Positions 1-5,401 of a stretch of DNA of 7,928 bases are shown in pieces. Each line of letters begins with the position of its first letter. Within the stretch, counting starts at the first letter, position 1. The notes beneath the pieces were generated by a model. The model worked only from the letters and a program-made list of their open reading frames with translations. It searched no databases and was not told the DNA's origin. Position numbers and translations under genes: made by a program. The stretch is from Bacteroidota bacterium (lineage in GTDB: Bacteria > Bacteroidota > Bacteroidia > Chitinophagales > Chitinophagaceae), in contig JAJXYG010000342.1 of the NCBI GenBank assembly GCA_021780705.1, positions 1-7,928 of the forward strand, given 5' to 3'.

Positions 1-186
1 CGGGCCATCCGGGAGAATACGACCCTCACTAATGAACAGAAAAGGCAGGCCATTCATGACCTGATGAAACAAAACCGGGATAATATGAAAAGCATCCTTA
101 CTGCCGACCAGCTCAAAAAGCAGCAGGAACTAAGGGATAACAGAATGCATCACCCAAGGATGAGGCGCGACAATTCAGCCTCCTAA
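1..186 (+). CDS. C-terminal fragment of a Spy/CpxP-like (LTxxQ) protein
   Basis: An open frame enters from the left edge in frame 1 and ends at TAA 184-186, giving the last 61 residues of a protein. The fragment is highly charged and predicted helical. It has two LTxxQ-type motifs, LTNEQ at fragment residues 9-13 and ILTADQ at 36-41, and a basic tail ending MRRDNSAS. Paired LTxxQ motifs in a charged helical protein are the hallmark of the Spy/CpxP family of small periplasmic chaperones and metal or stress sensors; similar exported proteins are common in Bacteroidota. The signal peptide and first motif region lie outside the window, so localisation is inferred from the family. A strong terminator follows 20 nt after the stop, so this gene ends its transcription unit. 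It could be another helical LTxxQ-like protein; the family call is moderate. Confidence 0.6.
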   Translation, partial: RAIRENTTLTNEQKRQAIHDLMKQNRDNMKSILTADQLKKQQELRDNRMHHPRMRRDNSAS

Positions 187-206
187 AATATTAACCCTGT
201 GAAAAT

Positions 207-244
207 AACAGGTGGACCCCCCGGGTTCACCTGTTTTATTTTTA
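207..244 (+). terminator. Strong intrinsic terminator
   Basis: A 13-bp stem (207-219 with 223-235) contains one G-T wobble and closes on a 3-nt CCC loop. It is followed at once by a T-rich tract (236-243). It ends the LTxxQ gene. The tail of the tract overlaps the next promoter. Confidence 0.9.
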
Positions 245-250
245 CCTTTG
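243..250 (+). promoter_or_regulatory. Bacteroidota -7 element upstream of rluB-like gene
   Basis: TACCTTTG is an exact match to the Bacteroidota consensus TAnnTTTG. It lies 36 nt before the ATG at 287, giving a leader of roughly 30 nt. No TTG -33 box is visible at the usual spacing, where the terminator hairpin sits. Likely drives both pseudouridine synthase genes. Confidence 0.6.
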
Positions 251-286
251 CACCTCATACTGTTGTAAAACAGCAAATTATTTTAT

Positions 287-1342
287 ATGGGCGTAGACAA
301 TTTCAAGAAATTCATCGACAAGAAGAAAAACAATGCGGCCATAAAGGAGCAATTCAAGCAAGATAAAAAGATTGCCAAGAAACTCCGCCAGGAAGCCATC
401 GAACGCCATTTCGAAGAAAAAAGAGCCCAGCGTGCCGGGGCCTTTGGACAAAAGGGTATCGCGCCCGAAGGAAAGAAAAGGACTCAAGACCCGGATGCGA
501 ACCGAGCAGCCTCCTATTCCGCTACCCCTCCACAGAGCCAATCACCCAAAAAGGGGGTAACAGGCACGGAAAAGATGCCCTTAAACAAATATCTGGCCCA
601 TTGCGGCATTGCCTCCCGAAGAGCTGCAGTGGCAGTGATCGCCTCAGGCAAAGTGACCGTAAATAAAGATGTGGTCACCGAACCTTCCTTCAAGGTCAGT
701 GATTCCGACCTGGTTTTCCTGAACGGCAAGCGGCTCTATGTGACCCGCAACCTGGTTTATATTCTGCTTAACAAGCCCAAGGATTATCTCACCACTACTG
801 AAGATCCCCAAAACCGTAAAACTGTCCTGCAGCTGATTCAAAATGCCACCAACCAGCGGGTATATCCGGTGGGCAGACTGGATCGAAATACTTCCGGGGT
901 GCTGCTGCTCACCAATGACGGGCAGCTGACCCAGGAACTTACCCACCCTTCCTTCCAGGTTCGCAAGGTGTATGAAGCCAAACTGGACAAACCCCTGACC
1001 AAGCATGATTTTGACAAGATCCTGGAGGGCTTGAAACTGGAAGACGGGATCATCCAGGCTGATGCCCTGGGGTACCCCGATCCCAAGGAGAAATCCACCA
1101 TCGGCATAGAACTTCACAGCGGTCGCAACCGGATCGTACGCAGAATTTTTGAGCACCTGGGCTATGAGGTCAAGGCCCTTGACCGGGTGATGTACGGCCC
1201 CCTGACCAAAAAGAATGTGGAGCGGGGAAAATGGCGTTACCTGAGTGAAAAGGAAGTCAGGACTCTCAAATACCTGCACGGCAAAAAACCAAAGTCAAAA
1301 CATCCGGGTGTCCCTTCGACGGATCCCGATAACTTCGAGTAA
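287..1342 (+). CDS. rluB: RsuA/RluB-family rRNA pseudouridine synthase with S4 domain
   Basis: Predicted to isomerise a specific uridine to pseudouridine in rRNA; by family, most likely 23S rRNA at the RluB position (2605 in E. coli numbering), which aids large-subunit maturation. Residues 1-95 are a lysine/arginine-rich, low-complexity extension that I infer to be disordered and RNA-contacting. Residues 97-145 form an S4 RNA-binding domain (MPLNKYLAHCGIASRRAA). The catalytic domain follows, with GRLDRNTSGVLLLTNDG at 196-212; D199 is the expected catalytic aspartate. The late block GRNRIVRRIFEHLGYEV (279-295) is also typical. The ATG at 287 has no Shine-Dalgarno sequence, as usual in the phylum. 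The next gene starts 11 nt after the stop, so co-transcription is likely. The family is certain; RluB rather than a sister subfamily is probable. Confidence 0.92.
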   Translation: MGVDNFKKFIDKKKNNAAIKEQFKQDKKIAKKLRQEAIERHFEEKRAQRAGAFGQKGIAPEGKKRTQDPDANRAASYSATPPQSQSPKKGVTGTEKMPLNKYLAHCGIASRRAAVAVIASGKVTVNKDVVTEPSFKVSDSDLVFLNGKRLYVTRNLVYILLNKPKDYLTTTEDPQNRKTVLQLIQNATNQRVYPVGRLDRNTSGVLLLTNDGQLTQELTHPSFQVRKVYEAKLDKPLTKHDFDKILEGLKLEDGIIQADALGYPDPKEKSTIGIELHSGRNRIVRRIFEHLGYEVKALDRVMYGPLTKKNVERGKWRYLSEKEVRTLKYLHGKKPKSKHPGVPSTDPDNFE

Positions 1343-1353
1343 AAACCTACTGA

Positions 1354-2073
1354 TTGAACAGGCTATCCATAATTGAGGAAAATGAAGATTTTCTGGCCCT
1401 GAACAAACCATCAGGGTTGCTTACCCTTCCGGACCGCTTTGATGAAAGCCAGCCCTCCCTGTATCATATTCTGAGGCAACAGTATCCGGAAATCTTTGTG
1501 GTCCACCGGCTTGACCGGGAGACCAGCGGCCTGATCCTTTTTGCCAGGAACGAAAAAGCGCATGCCTATCTCTCCCAACTCTTTGAGAAGCGGCAGATCA
1601 CCAAGGTCTACCAGGGGATAGTGCTGGGTTCCCTTCCCGAACCTAGTGGCCGGATCGAAGTGTCCTTAAGGGAAAATCCGGCAAAACCCGGAATGATGGT
1701 CACCGCCCGAAGCGGAAAACCTTCGGTGACAGAATATGCGGTGATTGCCGATTATGGAATTTATTCCCTGGTGGAATTTCGGATACAAACCGGCAGGACC
1801 CACCAGATCCGGGTTCATATGCAGTCATTGGGTCACCCGCTGGCCTGTGATCCGGTATATGGGGATGGCAAACCCATCCTGCTTTCCTCCTTCAAGAAAA
1901 AATACCACCTGAGCCGGGATGAAGAAACAGAAAGGCCACTCTTTCACAGAGTGGCCCTGCATTCCTACCAATTAGGTTTTACCGGTCCTTCTTCGGAGGA
2001 TTTTCAACTCACCGCACCCTTGCCCAAAGACTTCAACGCACTGTTGAATCAACTAAAGAAACACCGGGGATAG
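1354..2073 (+). CDS. RluA-family pseudouridine synthase (no S4 domain)
   Basis: A 239-residue RluA-family enzyme that makes pseudouridine in rRNA and/or tRNA. Visible motifs: LALNKPSGLLTLP (14-26), the catalytic loop HRLDRETSGL (51-60) with D54 as the expected nucleophile, QTGRTHQIRVHM (145-156), and DPVYGDG (166-172). It lacks an S4 domain, so it resembles RluA in size rather than RluC or RluD; the target base cannot be read from sequence. The start is TTG at 1354: an in-frame TGA lies immediately upstream (1351-1353) and no ATG or GTG precedes the conserved NKPSG block. It lies 11 nt after the RluB-like gene, so both probably share one mRNA. Its stop is separated by a single base from the stop of the convergent peroxiredoxin gene. 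Confidence 0.92.
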   Translation: MNRLSIIEENEDFLALNKPSGLLTLPDRFDESQPSLYHILRQQYPEIFVVHRLDRETSGLILFARNEKAHAYLSQLFEKRQITKVYQGIVLGSLPEPSGRIEVSLRENPAKPGMMVTARSGKPSVTEYAVIADYGIYSLVEFRIQTGRTHQIRVHMQSLGHPLACDPVYGDGKPILLSSFKKKYHLSRDEETERPLFHRVALHSYQLGFTGPSSEDFQLTAPLPKDFNALLNQLKKHRG

Positions 2074-2074
2074 G

Positions 2075-2713
2075 TTAATTCAGATTCGGTTGGGGGGTAT
2101 ACCTCAGGTAAGGCTTTACTTCCTTCACCCCTTTGGGGAACTTTTTAATCGCATCTGCTGTGGAGATGGTTGGTACCACGATCACATCCTCTCCTTCCTT
2201 CCAGTCTGCGGGAGTAGCCACGCTGTAGTCAGCGGTGAGCTGTAAAGAATCGATCACCCGAAGCACCTCATTGAAATTTCTGCCGGTGGAGGCAGGATAA
2301 ATGATCATCAGCTTGATCTTCTTATCCGGGCCAATGATGAAAAGGGAACGCACCGTAGCGGTGGTGGACGCATTGGGGTGAATCATTCCGTAGAGGTTGG
2401 CTACCTTCCTGTCTTCATCTGCAATAATGGGGAAATCCACATTGACCTTCTGGGTCTCATCGATATCCTTTCTCCATTCCAGATGTTTGTCCAGGGGATC
2501 CACGCTAACTGCCAGCACTTTCACATTCCGCTTTTCAAATTCTTTCTTCAATGCTGCGGTCCTTCCCAGTTCAGTAGTACAAACCGGGGTATAATCTGCG
2601 GGATGGGAAAACAACACTCCCCAGCCGTTACCCAGGTATTCATGAAAATTAATCTTACCCTCCGTGGTTTCTGCGGTGAAATCCGGAGCGGTATCGCCAA
2701 GTTGTAAACTCAT
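2075..2713 (-). CDS. 1-Cys peroxiredoxin, Prx6 type (AhpC/TSA family)
   Basis: A cytosolic thiol peroxidase reducing hydrogen peroxide and organic hydroperoxides. The 212-residue protein opens MSLQLGDTAPDFTAETTEG and carries the Prx6-type active site HPADYTPVCTTELG with peroxidatic C45. The supporting arginine lies in TVRSLFIIGPD, and the Prx6 C-terminal extension includes DWKEGEDVIVVP. There is no second cysteine anywhere, so recycling must use an external thiol. I chose the ATG at 2713. A GTG ten codons upstream (2743) is in frame, but it falls inside the -7 promoter element and so would not be transcribed. It is divergent from the Rrf2 regulator with a palindrome between them, suggesting redox control. 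The end is convergent with the RluA-family gene, leaving no room for a separate terminator. Confidence 0.95.
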   Translation of the reverse strand: MSLQLGDTAPDFTAETTEGKINFHEYLGNGWGVLFSHPADYTPVCTTELGRTAALKKEFEKRNVKVLAVSVDPLDKHLEWRKDIDETQKVNVDFPIIADEDRKVANLYGMIHPNASTTATVRSLFIIGPDKKIKLMIIYPASTGRNFNEVLRVIDSLQLTADYSVATPADWKEGEDVIVVPTISTADAIKKFPKGVKEVKPYLRYTPQPNLN

Positions 2714-2742
2714 AGTGATTATTTTTTGATTGATAGATGCCA

Positions 2743-2750
2743 CAAAGATA
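2743..2750 (-). promoter_or_regulatory. -7 element of the peroxiredoxin promoter
   Basis: On the minus strand this reads TATCTTTG, an exact TAnnTTTG match, 29 nt before the chosen ATG at 2713. There is no good -33 TTG; that position is occupied by the right arm of the palindrome at 2758-2774, as expected for a regulated promoter. Confidence 0.65.
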
Positions 2751-2757
2751 TTACTAT

Positions 2758-2774
2758 CCTACTAATCCGGTAGG
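2758..2774. promoter_or_regulatory. Palindromic candidate operator between peroxiredoxin and Rrf2 genes
   Basis: CCTACTAATCCGGTAGG has perfect 5-bp arms (CCTAC/GTAGG) around a 7-nt centre. It lies 7 nt from the peroxiredoxin -7 element and 11 nt from the rrf2 -7 element. It therefore covers the spacer and -33 region of both divergent promoters. Rrf2 proteins bind as dimers to short dyads and often control their own gene, so I infer binding by the adjacent Rrf2 protein; this is not shown by sequence. Confidence 0.5.
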
Positions 2775-2785
2775 AAATATTGTAT

Positions 2786-2793
2786 TAAATTTG
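2786..2793 (+). promoter_or_regulatory. -7 element of the rrf2 promoter
   Basis: TAAATTTG is an exact TAnnTTTG match, 21 nt before the ATG at 2815, giving a leader of about 15 nt. No clear TTG -33 box; the expected position lies within the palindrome at 2758-2774. Confidence 0.6.
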
Positions 2794-2814
2794 TATAAAA
2801 CAGGCAATCCTTTT

Positions 2815-3225
2815 ATGCTTTCTAAAAAAACCCAATATGCCTTCAGGGCATTGTCCTACCTGGCAGAAAATTATGGGAAGGGACCGGTACTGATAAGCGA
2901 GATTTCCACCCGGAAAAAAATTCCGCTTAAGTTCCTGGAAAACATCCTCAATGAATTAAAGAAGGCTGACATGCTGGAAAGTAAGAAAGGGAAAGGTGGC
3001 GGGTATTTTCTAAAAGTATCTCCCAAAGATATCAGTCTGGCCACCGTGATTCGGGTCATTAACGGCCCCATTGCCTTGCTGCCCTGCGTCAGCCTGAATT
3101 TCTATGAGCGGTGTGAGGATTGTGATGAAGAGGTCTGTGGGATCAGGAAAGTCATGACCATCACCCGCGACGCCACCCTGAAAATCCTGGAGAAAAAGAC
3201 CCTCCACGACATCATCTTTGGCTAA
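2815..3225 (+). CDS. Rrf2-family transcriptional regulator with four cysteines
   Basis: A 136-residue winged-helix regulator. Residues 1-12 (MLSKKTQYAFRA) and the following helices, the recognition segment IPLKFLENILNELKKADML (36-54) and the wing KKGKGGGYFL (58-66+) are typical Rrf2 features. Cysteines at 91, 100, 103 and 108 sit where IscR and NsrR carry their Fe-S ligands, so a cluster or thiol sensor is likely. The spacing (C-x8-C-x2-C-x4-C) differs from IscR. The ATG at 2815 is chosen because it starts the conserved MLSKKTQYA block and lies downstream of the -7 element; an in-frame ATG at 2737 would be upstream of that promoter. It is divergent from a peroxiredoxin, so control of peroxide defence and of itself is plausible. 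The ligand and the signal are unknown. Confidence 0.9.
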   Translation: MLSKKTQYAFRALSYLAENYGKGPVLISEISTRKKIPLKFLENILNELKKADMLESKKGKGGGYFLKVSPKDISLATVIRVINGPIALLPCVSLNFYERCEDCDEEVCGIRKVMTITRDATLKILEKKTLHDIIFG

Positions 3226-3265
3226 GCAGGGTTTTCGGTTGCCCCTTGTGCCACCTTGAGTCAAT

Positions 3266-3784
3266 TTACCCAGTATACAGTTCAATCAACCCTTCAGGAA
3301 GCACCAGGTAGATTTCCTTTTTATTTTTATCCACCCTTTCCACGAAACTATCGTGTACGGGTATGAGTACCTCCTTATCCCGGACCATAATTTTACAAAG
3401 TACCTGGTGGGGTTGCTCAAAAACCTCCGATATCTCGCCCAATTCCACCCCCTCATTGAAAGCCCGGAAACCCAGAAGGGAAATGGGGGCGCTACGGGCA
3501 GCGAATTTTTCAAAATCCGGTTGCGTCAACCAGACCTCCTTCTTGATGAGTCCCAGGGCCTGCTCACGGGTGGCAATTCCTTCCAGTTGCACATACACTT
3601 CGTTTTCATTTTTGGCTTTCACCGATTCAATGAAATAAGGCAGGAAGCCGTCCTGATGCGCTTCAACAAAAAGGGTGGAAAGCCCCTTGAGCGCCGTCCG
3701 CTTTCCCAGGCTGTGCTGCAGGATCATTTGTCCTGAGGTGCCATGTGCAGCGGCCAGTTTTCCAATTTTAAAATAGCGGTCCAT
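3266..3784 (-). CDS. rimM: Ribosome maturation factor RimM
   Basis: A cytosolic assembly factor for the 30S subunit that binds ribosomal protein S19 and assists 16S rRNA head-domain maturation. At 172 residues it has normal family length. The N-terminal RimM barrel begins FKIGKLAAAHGTSGQ (5-19) and includes EGIATREQALGLIKKEVWL (68-86). The C-terminal PRC-barrel spans about 100-170, with LGEISEVFEQPHQVL (115-129) and LIPVHDSFVERVD (140-152) followed by LPEGLIELY. The usual GLxGE turn after the HG is replaced by GTSGQ, a mild deviation. It is not beside rpsP, trmD or rplS, its common partners; the upstream neighbour is a sigma factor. An exact -7 element ends 5 nt before the ATG, suggesting separate transcription and an mRNA with almost no leader. 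Convergent with rrf2, 40 nt apart. Confidence 0.93.
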   Translation of the reverse strand: MDRYFKIGKLAAAHGTSGQMILQHSLGKRTALKGLSTLFVEAHQDGFLPYFIESVKAKNENEVYVQLEGIATREQALGLIKKEVWLTQPDFEKFAARSAPISLLGFRAFNEGVELGEISEVFEQPHQVLCKIMVRDKEVLIPVHDSFVERVDKNKKEIYLVLPEGLIELYTG

Positions 3785-3789
3785 GGAAC

Positions 3790-3797
3790 CAAAGGTA
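3790..3797 (-). promoter_or_regulatory. -7 element of a nearly leaderless rimM promoter
   Basis: The minus strand reads TACCTTTG, an exact TAnnTTTG match, with only GTTCC between it and the rimM ATG. Initiation at the usual distance would fall on or next to the A of ATG (3784). No TTG -33 box is seen. Confidence 0.5.
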
Positions 3798-3843
3798 TTT
3801 CAGAATTCGGGAAGGAGGACGTTTCCTTACGAATTATAAAATG

Positions 3844-3868
3844 TAAAAAGCCTCCCGCAGGGGAGGCT
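3844..3868 (-). terminator. Intrinsic terminator of the sigma factor gene
   Basis: A perfect 8-bp stem (AGCCTCCC 3849-3856 with GGGAGGCT 3861-3868) has a 4-nt loop. On the minus strand it is followed by TTTTTAC (3849-3843). It lies 31 nt past the sigma stop and separates that gene from rimM. The upstream arm sequence occurs again over the sigma stop codon (3893-3902). Confidence 0.85.
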
Positions 3869-3898
3869 ATGACTCTGATATTATGATCTAAAGGGAGG

Positions 3899-4774
3899 CT
3901 ATACTCCCATAAATTCCTTTAGCAAATTTGAGCGGCTTGCCGTACGCAACTTGGAAAGTGCCTTATCCTTGATCTGGCGGACCCTTTCCCGGGTGAGAGA
4001 AAATTTGGCCCCTATATCTTCCAGGCTCATGGGCTGGTCCATCCCGATCCCGTAGAACAGGCAGATGACTTCCCTTTGTCTTTCAGTGAGTACACTTAAA
4101 GAGCGGGTGATTTCCTGTTTGAGAGAATCATTAAACAGGATTTGTTTGTCCGCACTTTCTGCATTGTTGTTTACCAGCACATCGATCAGGGTGCTTTCCT
4201 CCCCGTCACTGAGAGGAGAATCCATGCTTACATGACGGGAGGCCACGTTAAGAGTGGCAGCGACTTCCTCCACATCCATGTCCAGGAAGGTAGCGAGTTC
4301 CTCTACAGTGGGGGTCCTCTCAAATTCCTGCTCCAGCTGGGTAAAGGCCCTGCTGATCCGGTTGGTCAGCCCCACCTTGTTAAGGGGAAGCCGGACGATC
4401 CGGGATTGCTCGGCCAGTGCCTGCATGATGCTCTGGCGGATCCACCATACCCCATAAGAGATGAATTTGAATCCACGGGTCTCATCAAAACGCTGGGCGG
4501 CCTTGATCAGACCCAGATTGCCCTCATTGATGAGGTCGGGAAGTGTAAGCCCCTGGTTCTGATACTGTTTGGCGACAGAAACCACAAACCGCAGATTGGC
4601 CTTGGTCAGTTTGTCAAGGGCTTCCTGATCGCCCTGCTTGATCTTCAGCGCCAGTTTAACCTCATCTTCGGGGGAGATCAGGTCTACTTTCCCAATTTCC
4701 TGAAGATACTTTTCCAGGCTTTCGCTTTCGCGGTTGGTGATCGATTTAGAAATTTTTAGTTGCCGCATACTCAT
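3899..4774 (-). CDS. rpoD: Primary-type sigma-70 factor (RpoD/SigA-like)
   Basis: The promoter-specificity subunit of RNA polymerase. The 291-residue protein lacks region 1.1, as do Bacteroidota primary sigma factors. Region 1.2 is [14 protein letters not shown] (19-32). Region 2 runs about 51-120, with [33 protein letters not shown], and the -10 recognition/melting helix [16 protein letters not shown] (101-116). Region 3 starts near [10 protein letters not shown] (126-135). Region 4 includes [16 protein letters not shown] (229-244) and the helix-turn-helix [20 protein letters not shown] (250-269). G108 replaces the alanine I would expect in SYAVWWIRQ. ATG occurs at 4774 and, two codons on, at 4768; MRQLKIS at 4768 is the more familiar beginning. 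It could be a close paralogue rather than the sole housekeeping sigma. Terminator at 3844-3868. Confidence 0.92.
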   Translation of the reverse strand: MSMRQLKISKSITNRESESLEKYLQEIGKVDLISPEDEVKLALKIKQGDQEALDKLTKANLRFVVSVAKQYQNQGLTLPDLINEGNLGLIKAAQRFDETRGFKFISYGVWWIRQSIMQALAEQSRIVRLPLNKVGLTNRISRAFTQLEQEFERTPTVEELATFLDMDVEEVAATLNVASRHVSMDSPLSDGEESTLIDVLVNNNAESADKQILFNDSLKQEITRSLSVLTERQREVICLFYGIGMDQPMSLEDIGAKFSLTRERVRQIKDKALSKLRTASRSNLLKEFMGV

Positions 4775-4861
4775 AGGGGATTATTTTAAGCATAACTAAC
4801 TGGTAATGTGCCGTAGTTTATGTAGTAGAGTAGTAACGTAATTTAGGTAGTTTTAAGTATG

Positions 4862-4969
4862 TAACCAAATAAAATGTTAAAATTTAGATTTGGTGCAACA
4901 ATCCCCAGAATTCATTTAAAACCGTATGAAAAATAAATTATCAAAAAAAAGTACAAATTCATTTGGTTA
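4862..4969. repeat. Inverted repeats in the sigma/START-gene divergent promoter region
   Basis: TAACCAAAT (4862-4870) recurs inverted as ATTTGGTTA (4961-4969). A third related copy, ATTTGGT, at 4888-4894 forms a 7-bp inverted repeat with ACCAAAT (4864-4870). The outer copies overlap the candidate sigma -7 element and the candidate -33 box of the START-like gene. They may be operator half-sites or chance in AT-rich DNA. The rest of the 243-nt gap (4775-5017) is AT-rich; on the minus strand, 4813-4850 holds five CTAC units in the sigma leader. Confidence 0.4.
4866..4897 (-). promoter_or_regulatory. Candidate promoter of the sigma factor gene
   Basis: On the minus strand TTG (4897-4895) is followed after 21 nt by TTTATTTG (4873-4866), one mismatch from TAnnTTTG. 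It would give a leader of about 85 nt. No exact -7 element exists in the gap on this strand. Confidence 0.35.
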
Positions 4970-4991
4970 GTTAATTTATTTTCTATTATTG
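4962..4991 (+). promoter_or_regulatory. Candidate promoter of the START-like gene
   Basis: TTTG (4962-4965), an 18-nt spacer and TATTATTG (4984-4991, one mismatch from TAnnTTTG) lie 26 nt before the ATG at 5018. Spacing and both boxes suit a Bacteroidota primary-sigma promoter. Confidence 0.5.
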
Positions 4992-5017
4992 CACATATAC
5001 CACCAGTTTTAATATTA

Positions 5018-5401
5018 ATGATGAGTAAGAAAATAAGATATACCCTGGAGTACCCGGTCAGATGTTCCCCCGAAATTTTGTTTGAGTTCCTTTCCACTTC
5101 AAATGGGTTACAGGAGTGGTTTGCAGACCATGTGGAAGAGTCAGACGGAAAGTTCAGTTTTTCCTGGAACGGGTCATCCGAACTGGCCGAGGTTGTGGGC
5201 AGTGAGGAGAACAAATCCATCCGTTTTCACTGGATCAATTCTCCTACCGATGAATATTTTGAATTCAATATAGAAAAGTCAGAAATTACCAATAATACGA
5301 TCCTGATCATTAACGATTTCGCAGAAAAAAAAGAGATCAAGGACCAGAGCCAGCTTTGGGAAACCCAGGTTAAAGACCTGTTTCACCGCCTCGGAAACTA
5401 A
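5018..5401 (+). CDS. START-like (SRPBCC superfamily) domain protein
   Basis: A 127-residue single-domain protein, probably cytosolic: no signal peptide or membrane segment. The pattern fits the Bacteroidota START-like family (I believe Pfam START_2), part of the SRPBCC helix-grip fold that forms a cavity for hydrophobic ligands. Conserved-looking blocks are YTLEYPVRCSPEILFEFL (8-25), GLQEWFADHV (30-39), FSFSWNGSSELAEVV (46-60), IRFHW (68-72), YFEFNIEKSEITNNT (80-94) and LWETQVKDLFHRLG (113-126). The aromatic-rich strands and final helix match the fold. Ligand and function are unknown; family members resemble AHSA1 domains but no chaperone link is established. ATG codons at 5018 and 5021 are both possible starts. 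The last 32 nt overlap the 3' end of the convergent unknown gene. Confidence 0.85.
   Translation: MMSKKIRYTLEYPVRCSPEILFEFLSTSNGLQEWFADHVEESDGKFSFSWNGSSELAEVVGSEENKSIRFHWINSPTDEYFEFNIEKSEITNNTILIINDFAEKKEIKDQSQLWETQVKDLFHRLGN

Noticed and set aside
644..1279. 211-codon open frame on the minus strand
   Set aside because: It lies antisense within the well-supported RluB-like gene and shows no recognisable domain.
2714..2743. GTG at 2743 as the peroxiredoxin start, adding ten residues
   Set aside because: The GTG lies in the -7 promoter element, and the family begins at the MSLQLGD sequence of the ATG at 2713.
2737..2814. ATG at 2737 as the Rrf2 regulator start
   Set aside because: It precedes the -7 element at 2786-2793 and spans the palindrome; Rrf2 proteins start at the MLSKKTQYA block.
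3226..3265. Bidirectional terminator between rrf2 and rimM
   Set aside because: No stem of useful length with a T-tract can be formed in these 40 bases.
4142..4759. 205-codon open frame on the plus strand
   Set aside because: It is antisense to the conserved sigma factor gene; an open frame there reflects codon composition.
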